Below, in pieces: positions 63,562-64,000 of a stretch of DNA of 64,000 nucleotides; within the stretch, counting starts at the first letter, position 1, and every line of letters begins with the position of its first letter. The notes under the pieces are model-generated. The model did not search any database. It was not told the origin of the DNA and saw only the letters and a program-made list of their open reading frames with translations. This DNA is from Chloroflexota bacterium (GTDB lineage: Bacteria > Chloroflexota > Anaerolineae > Anaerolineales > Villigracilaceae): NCBI GenBank assembly GCA_013388685.1, contig JACAET010000024.1, positions 83,027-147,026 on the forward strand, in the 5' to 3' direction. The position numbers were made by a program, and so were the translations under genes.

Positions 63562-63885
63562 ATGAACATCCGAAAGATCAAGTTCGAAAGAACCGGCGGT
63601 TTTGCAGGTATCCGCGTGGCGACGGAAATCGAGATCGAAGACCTGCCTGAAGAACAGCGAAATGAAATTCTCGAACTGTTGGACGATATGGATTTTGAGG
63701 AACTCCCCGCAAAACTTTCGGGCGGTTTGCCCGTCTCCGACGAGTTTGTGTATTCGATTGTGGTGGAGGCGGGCGAAGAGGAATACCAGATTGTCGCAGG
63801 GGAATCCGCGCTGCCCCAGGATTTACAATCCCTAATCGAGCTTCTCGAAAAACAGGCCAAACGCCGGTTAAGAAAAAAAGACTAA
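63562..63885 (+). CDS. Emfourin-like inhibitor of the adjacent M4 protease
   Basis: A 107-aa acidic protein: IRKIKFERTGGFAGIRVATE at the start, DLPEEQRNEILELLDD, then DEFVYSIVVEAGEEEYQIV and a lysine-rich end (KRRLRKKD). The SGG/TGGFAGIR beginning and the D-x-F-x-Y block are the pattern of emfourins, which form tight complexes with protealysin and are encoded beside it. The gene starts 9 bases after the protease stop, which supports the pairing. I infer that it blocks the protease inside the cell until release. Confidence 0.8.
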   Translation: MNIRKIKFERTGGFAGIRVATEIEIEDLPEEQRNEILELLDDMDFEELPAKLSGGLPVSDEFVYSIVVEAGEEEYQIVAGESALPQDLQSLIELLEKQAKRRLRKKD

Positions 63886-63891
63886 GGCACG

Positions 63892-63915
63892 ACAGAAAAA
63901 TAATTTTTCTGTTTC
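63892..63915 (+). terminator. A/T-rich hairpin after the inhibitor gene
   Basis: ACAGAAAAA (63892-63900), loop TAA, TTTTTCTGT (63904-63912), then TTTC. A weak but plausible terminator. The remaining bases to 64000 hold nothing I can assign. Confidence 0.45.
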
Positions 63916-64000
63916 GTGGATCTACGTGTGCGGGATGATGGTGTAATTCCAGTGTGGCAAGATGCGGTGGGGCTTGAGATTGATAACAGTCTTTTGCTCC

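Overview
The window looks like a chromosomal segment of an Anaerolineae-type Chloroflexota bacterium. This is inference from gene content: a SufCBDSU locus under a SufR-type regulator, a MalT-like STAND/BTAD regulator, DUF5317 and NHLP-like small genes, a carbohydrate ABC locus with GH4/GH94/GH3/GH1/GH18 enzymes, and multiheme cytochromes beside YeeE/YedE proteins. The DNA is moderately GC-rich with AT-rich promoters. I see no rRNA, CRISPR array, transposase, integrase or phage gene.

Layout. (1) 248-4070, + strand: a 12-TM transporter fused to HEAT repeats and a cyclic-nucleotide-binding domain, then a membrane-anchored cyclophilin. (2) 4151-10696, - strand: an ArsR-family regulator, an octaheme cytochrome of the tetrathionate reductase (Otr) family, a heptaheme cytochrome fused to a b561-like membrane domain, and two YeeE/YedE sulfur-transport proteins, one with a degenerate rhodanese domain ending in GGGCG. 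This reads as a periplasmic sulfur-oxyanion (or nitrogen-oxyanion) reduction module fed by quinol. (3) 10806-18456: the Fe-S assembly locus. sufR and a SufT/MIP18-like gene run leftward; sufC, sufB, sufD, a hypothetical gene, sufS, sufU and a Rieske ferredoxin run rightward from a divergent promoter pair. (4) 18481-21482: a PIG-L deacetylase and methyltransferase on the - strand, then hisS followed directly by tRNA-His.

(5) 21757-48888, all + strand: a LacI regulator with tandem operators, a CUT1-type sugar ABC importer without its own ATPase, a GH4 enzyme, a BadF/NAGK-like kinase, a GH18 lipoprotein, a clan GH-A hydrolase, a ChbG-like deacetylase, a GH3 enzyme with PA14, a GH94 phosphorylase, a MacAB-like exporter (lipoprotein adaptor, FtsX permease, two ATPases, one with an AbrB-like tail), a GH3 lipoprotein, a mutarotase-like protein, a GH1 enzyme and a KAS III-like synthase. 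Together these suggest uptake, phosphorylation or phosphorolysis, and hydrolysis of beta-linked oligosaccharides (cello- and/or chito-type).

(6) 49338-55887, - strand: an oligopeptidase B, a membrane-anchored hypothetical, an SH3b-TIGR02594 hydrolase, an orphan ABC ATPase and a class V aminotransferase. (7) 56262-62121, - strand: the most intriguing cassette. A 1079-aa STAND/BTAD regulator is followed by a 48-aa hydrophobic peptide, a DUF5317 membrane protein, an NHLP-like small protein and a GAF-HD-GYP phosphodiesterase; the last four are separated by 0, -1 and 0 bases. (8) 62404-63885, + strand: a protealysin-like M4 protease and its probable inhibitor emfourin.

Intergenic spaces carry several families of short palindromic repeats, including a roughly 120-bp MITE-like element in two near-identical inverted copies at 21548 and 56132.
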